The notes beneath the pieces were generated by a model that searched no databases, had not been told where the DNA came from, and saw only the letters and a program-made list of their open reading frames with translations. A DNA stretch of 64,000 bases from Xanthostigma xanthostigma (lineage: Eukaryota > Arthropoda > Insecta > Raphidioptera > Raphidiidae): positions 51,803,108-51,867,107 of the forward strand of contig OY754467.1 of the NCBI GenBank assembly GCA_963575645.1, read 5' to 3'. Position 1 is the first letter of the stretch; each line of letters opens with the position of its first letter. Position numbers and translations under genes: made by a program. This document shows, in pieces, positions 63,465 through 64,000 of this stretch.

Positions 63465-63892
63465 AGCGCGGGCTTCACTAGGCTGCTTGTCAGCCGCTGC
63501 TAATCAGCGGCGGACAGTAGCACCAGCAAGCAGCGGCGGGCAGCCCGGTCACACTACGGCTGCTACTCGCTAGTCTACCGCGAGTAGTGGCTGCCAATCC
63601 GGTCACTACATTATCGAACATAAACCACGTGGCACGTGATGGTTTACTCGCCTATGATGCACTGCTTCGGTCAGACTGCGCTGTTCGCTGGTGGTAACGG
63701 GTCCGAGTGAGTCACGTGACCTGCTAGTCGCCGCTGCCTGGCTACCAAAATAGAACATGTTCAATTTCACCAGCCGCGATAAATACTCGCCGGCTGGCGG
63801 CGACAGCGGCGAATTTTAAGCTCACACCATGCTAATTGATGGCTGACAGTAGCGGTTTCCACAACTTGCGGCTGGCTAGTGTGACCCGCGCT
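63465..63892. mobile_element. GC-rich TAA-flanked MITE (Harbinger-like)
   Basis: AGCGCGGGCTTCACTAGGC and GGCTAGTGTGACCCGCGCT are imperfect inverted ends with TAA on both sides (63462-63464, 63893-63895), the 3-bp target type of PIF/Harbinger. The interior is GC-rich with many GCCGCTG/CAGCGGC motifs and CTACTCGC...GCGAGTAG hairpins, unlike the AT-rich surroundings. No coding. Confidence 0.65.
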
Positions 63893-64000
63893 TAAGCTAA
63901 AGTGGCGCCAACCTAAAAAAGTCAAGTTAATTGAATATTGAGATTGTTATTCTATAAATGAAAGATTATTATCAATCCCCATTTGTCTGCAATTAATGTC

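Overview
The window is AT-rich eukaryotic DNA that looks like a transposon-filled intergenic or heterochromatic stretch of an arthropod, most likely an insect. The reasons are a GIY-YIG Penelope-like retroelement, pogo/Tigger, hAT and Tc1/mariner-type termini, short non-LTR tails typical of insect genomes, and TATA + TCAGT initiator promoters of the arthropod type. I cannot name the order. I recognise no complete host gene. Apart from the Penelope ORF, nearly all open frames are short and fall inside repeats. No CRISPR array, rRNA gene, intact tRNA gene, LTR retroelement or Polinton was recognised.

1-5.4 kb: the only intact gene, an 838-residue Penelope-like (PLE) reverse transcriptase with a C-terminal GIY-YIG endonuclease (2014-4530). 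It sits in the usual PLE layout: a 5'-truncated copy (190-2001) directly followed by a complete unit, giving two ~1.8 kb pseudo-LTRs that are almost identical. A reversed piece (1-189) is joined head to head to the truncated copy as a near-perfect palindrome. The tail of a second PLE family follows at 5262-5400.

5.4-19 kb: foldback and TIR elements (6525, 7683, 8127, 9760, 12175, 15456, 16298), non-LTR tails, and two promoter-like stretches (13.8 kb and, weakly, 17.3 kb). 19-28 kb: mostly unassigned AT-rich DNA with two TIR elements (25811 flanked by TTAA; 27355 with long arms). 28-31 kb: a nest in which a Tigger remnant, a 590-bp TIR element and a PLE pair lie between two hAT-like ends. 31-41 kb: several MITEs, three sets of PLE tails, a tRNA-derived SINE, and two host/insert pairs in which a related copy shows the empty site (37274 and 40071). 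41-64 kb: further hAT, TTAA-flanked, TA-flanked and foldback elements, two more promoter-like modules (42.0 and 54.1 kb), a 71-bp minisatellite, and a GC-rich TAA-flanked element at the right edge.

The most interesting pattern is that at least six different PLE-type tails share one small fold: CTGANGA, one unpaired A/T, a 4-5 bp stem whose sequence differs in every family but still pairs, then GAAA. It resembles a hammerhead ribozyme core with one extra base. These tails repeatedly occur as head-to-head inverted pairs (1-378, 30.5, 34.8, 35.7, 58.2 kb), which suggests a shared insertion mechanism. A second pattern is a dispersed promoter-leader module with heat-shock-element-like sites, a TATA box and a TCAGT initiator at the expected spacing.
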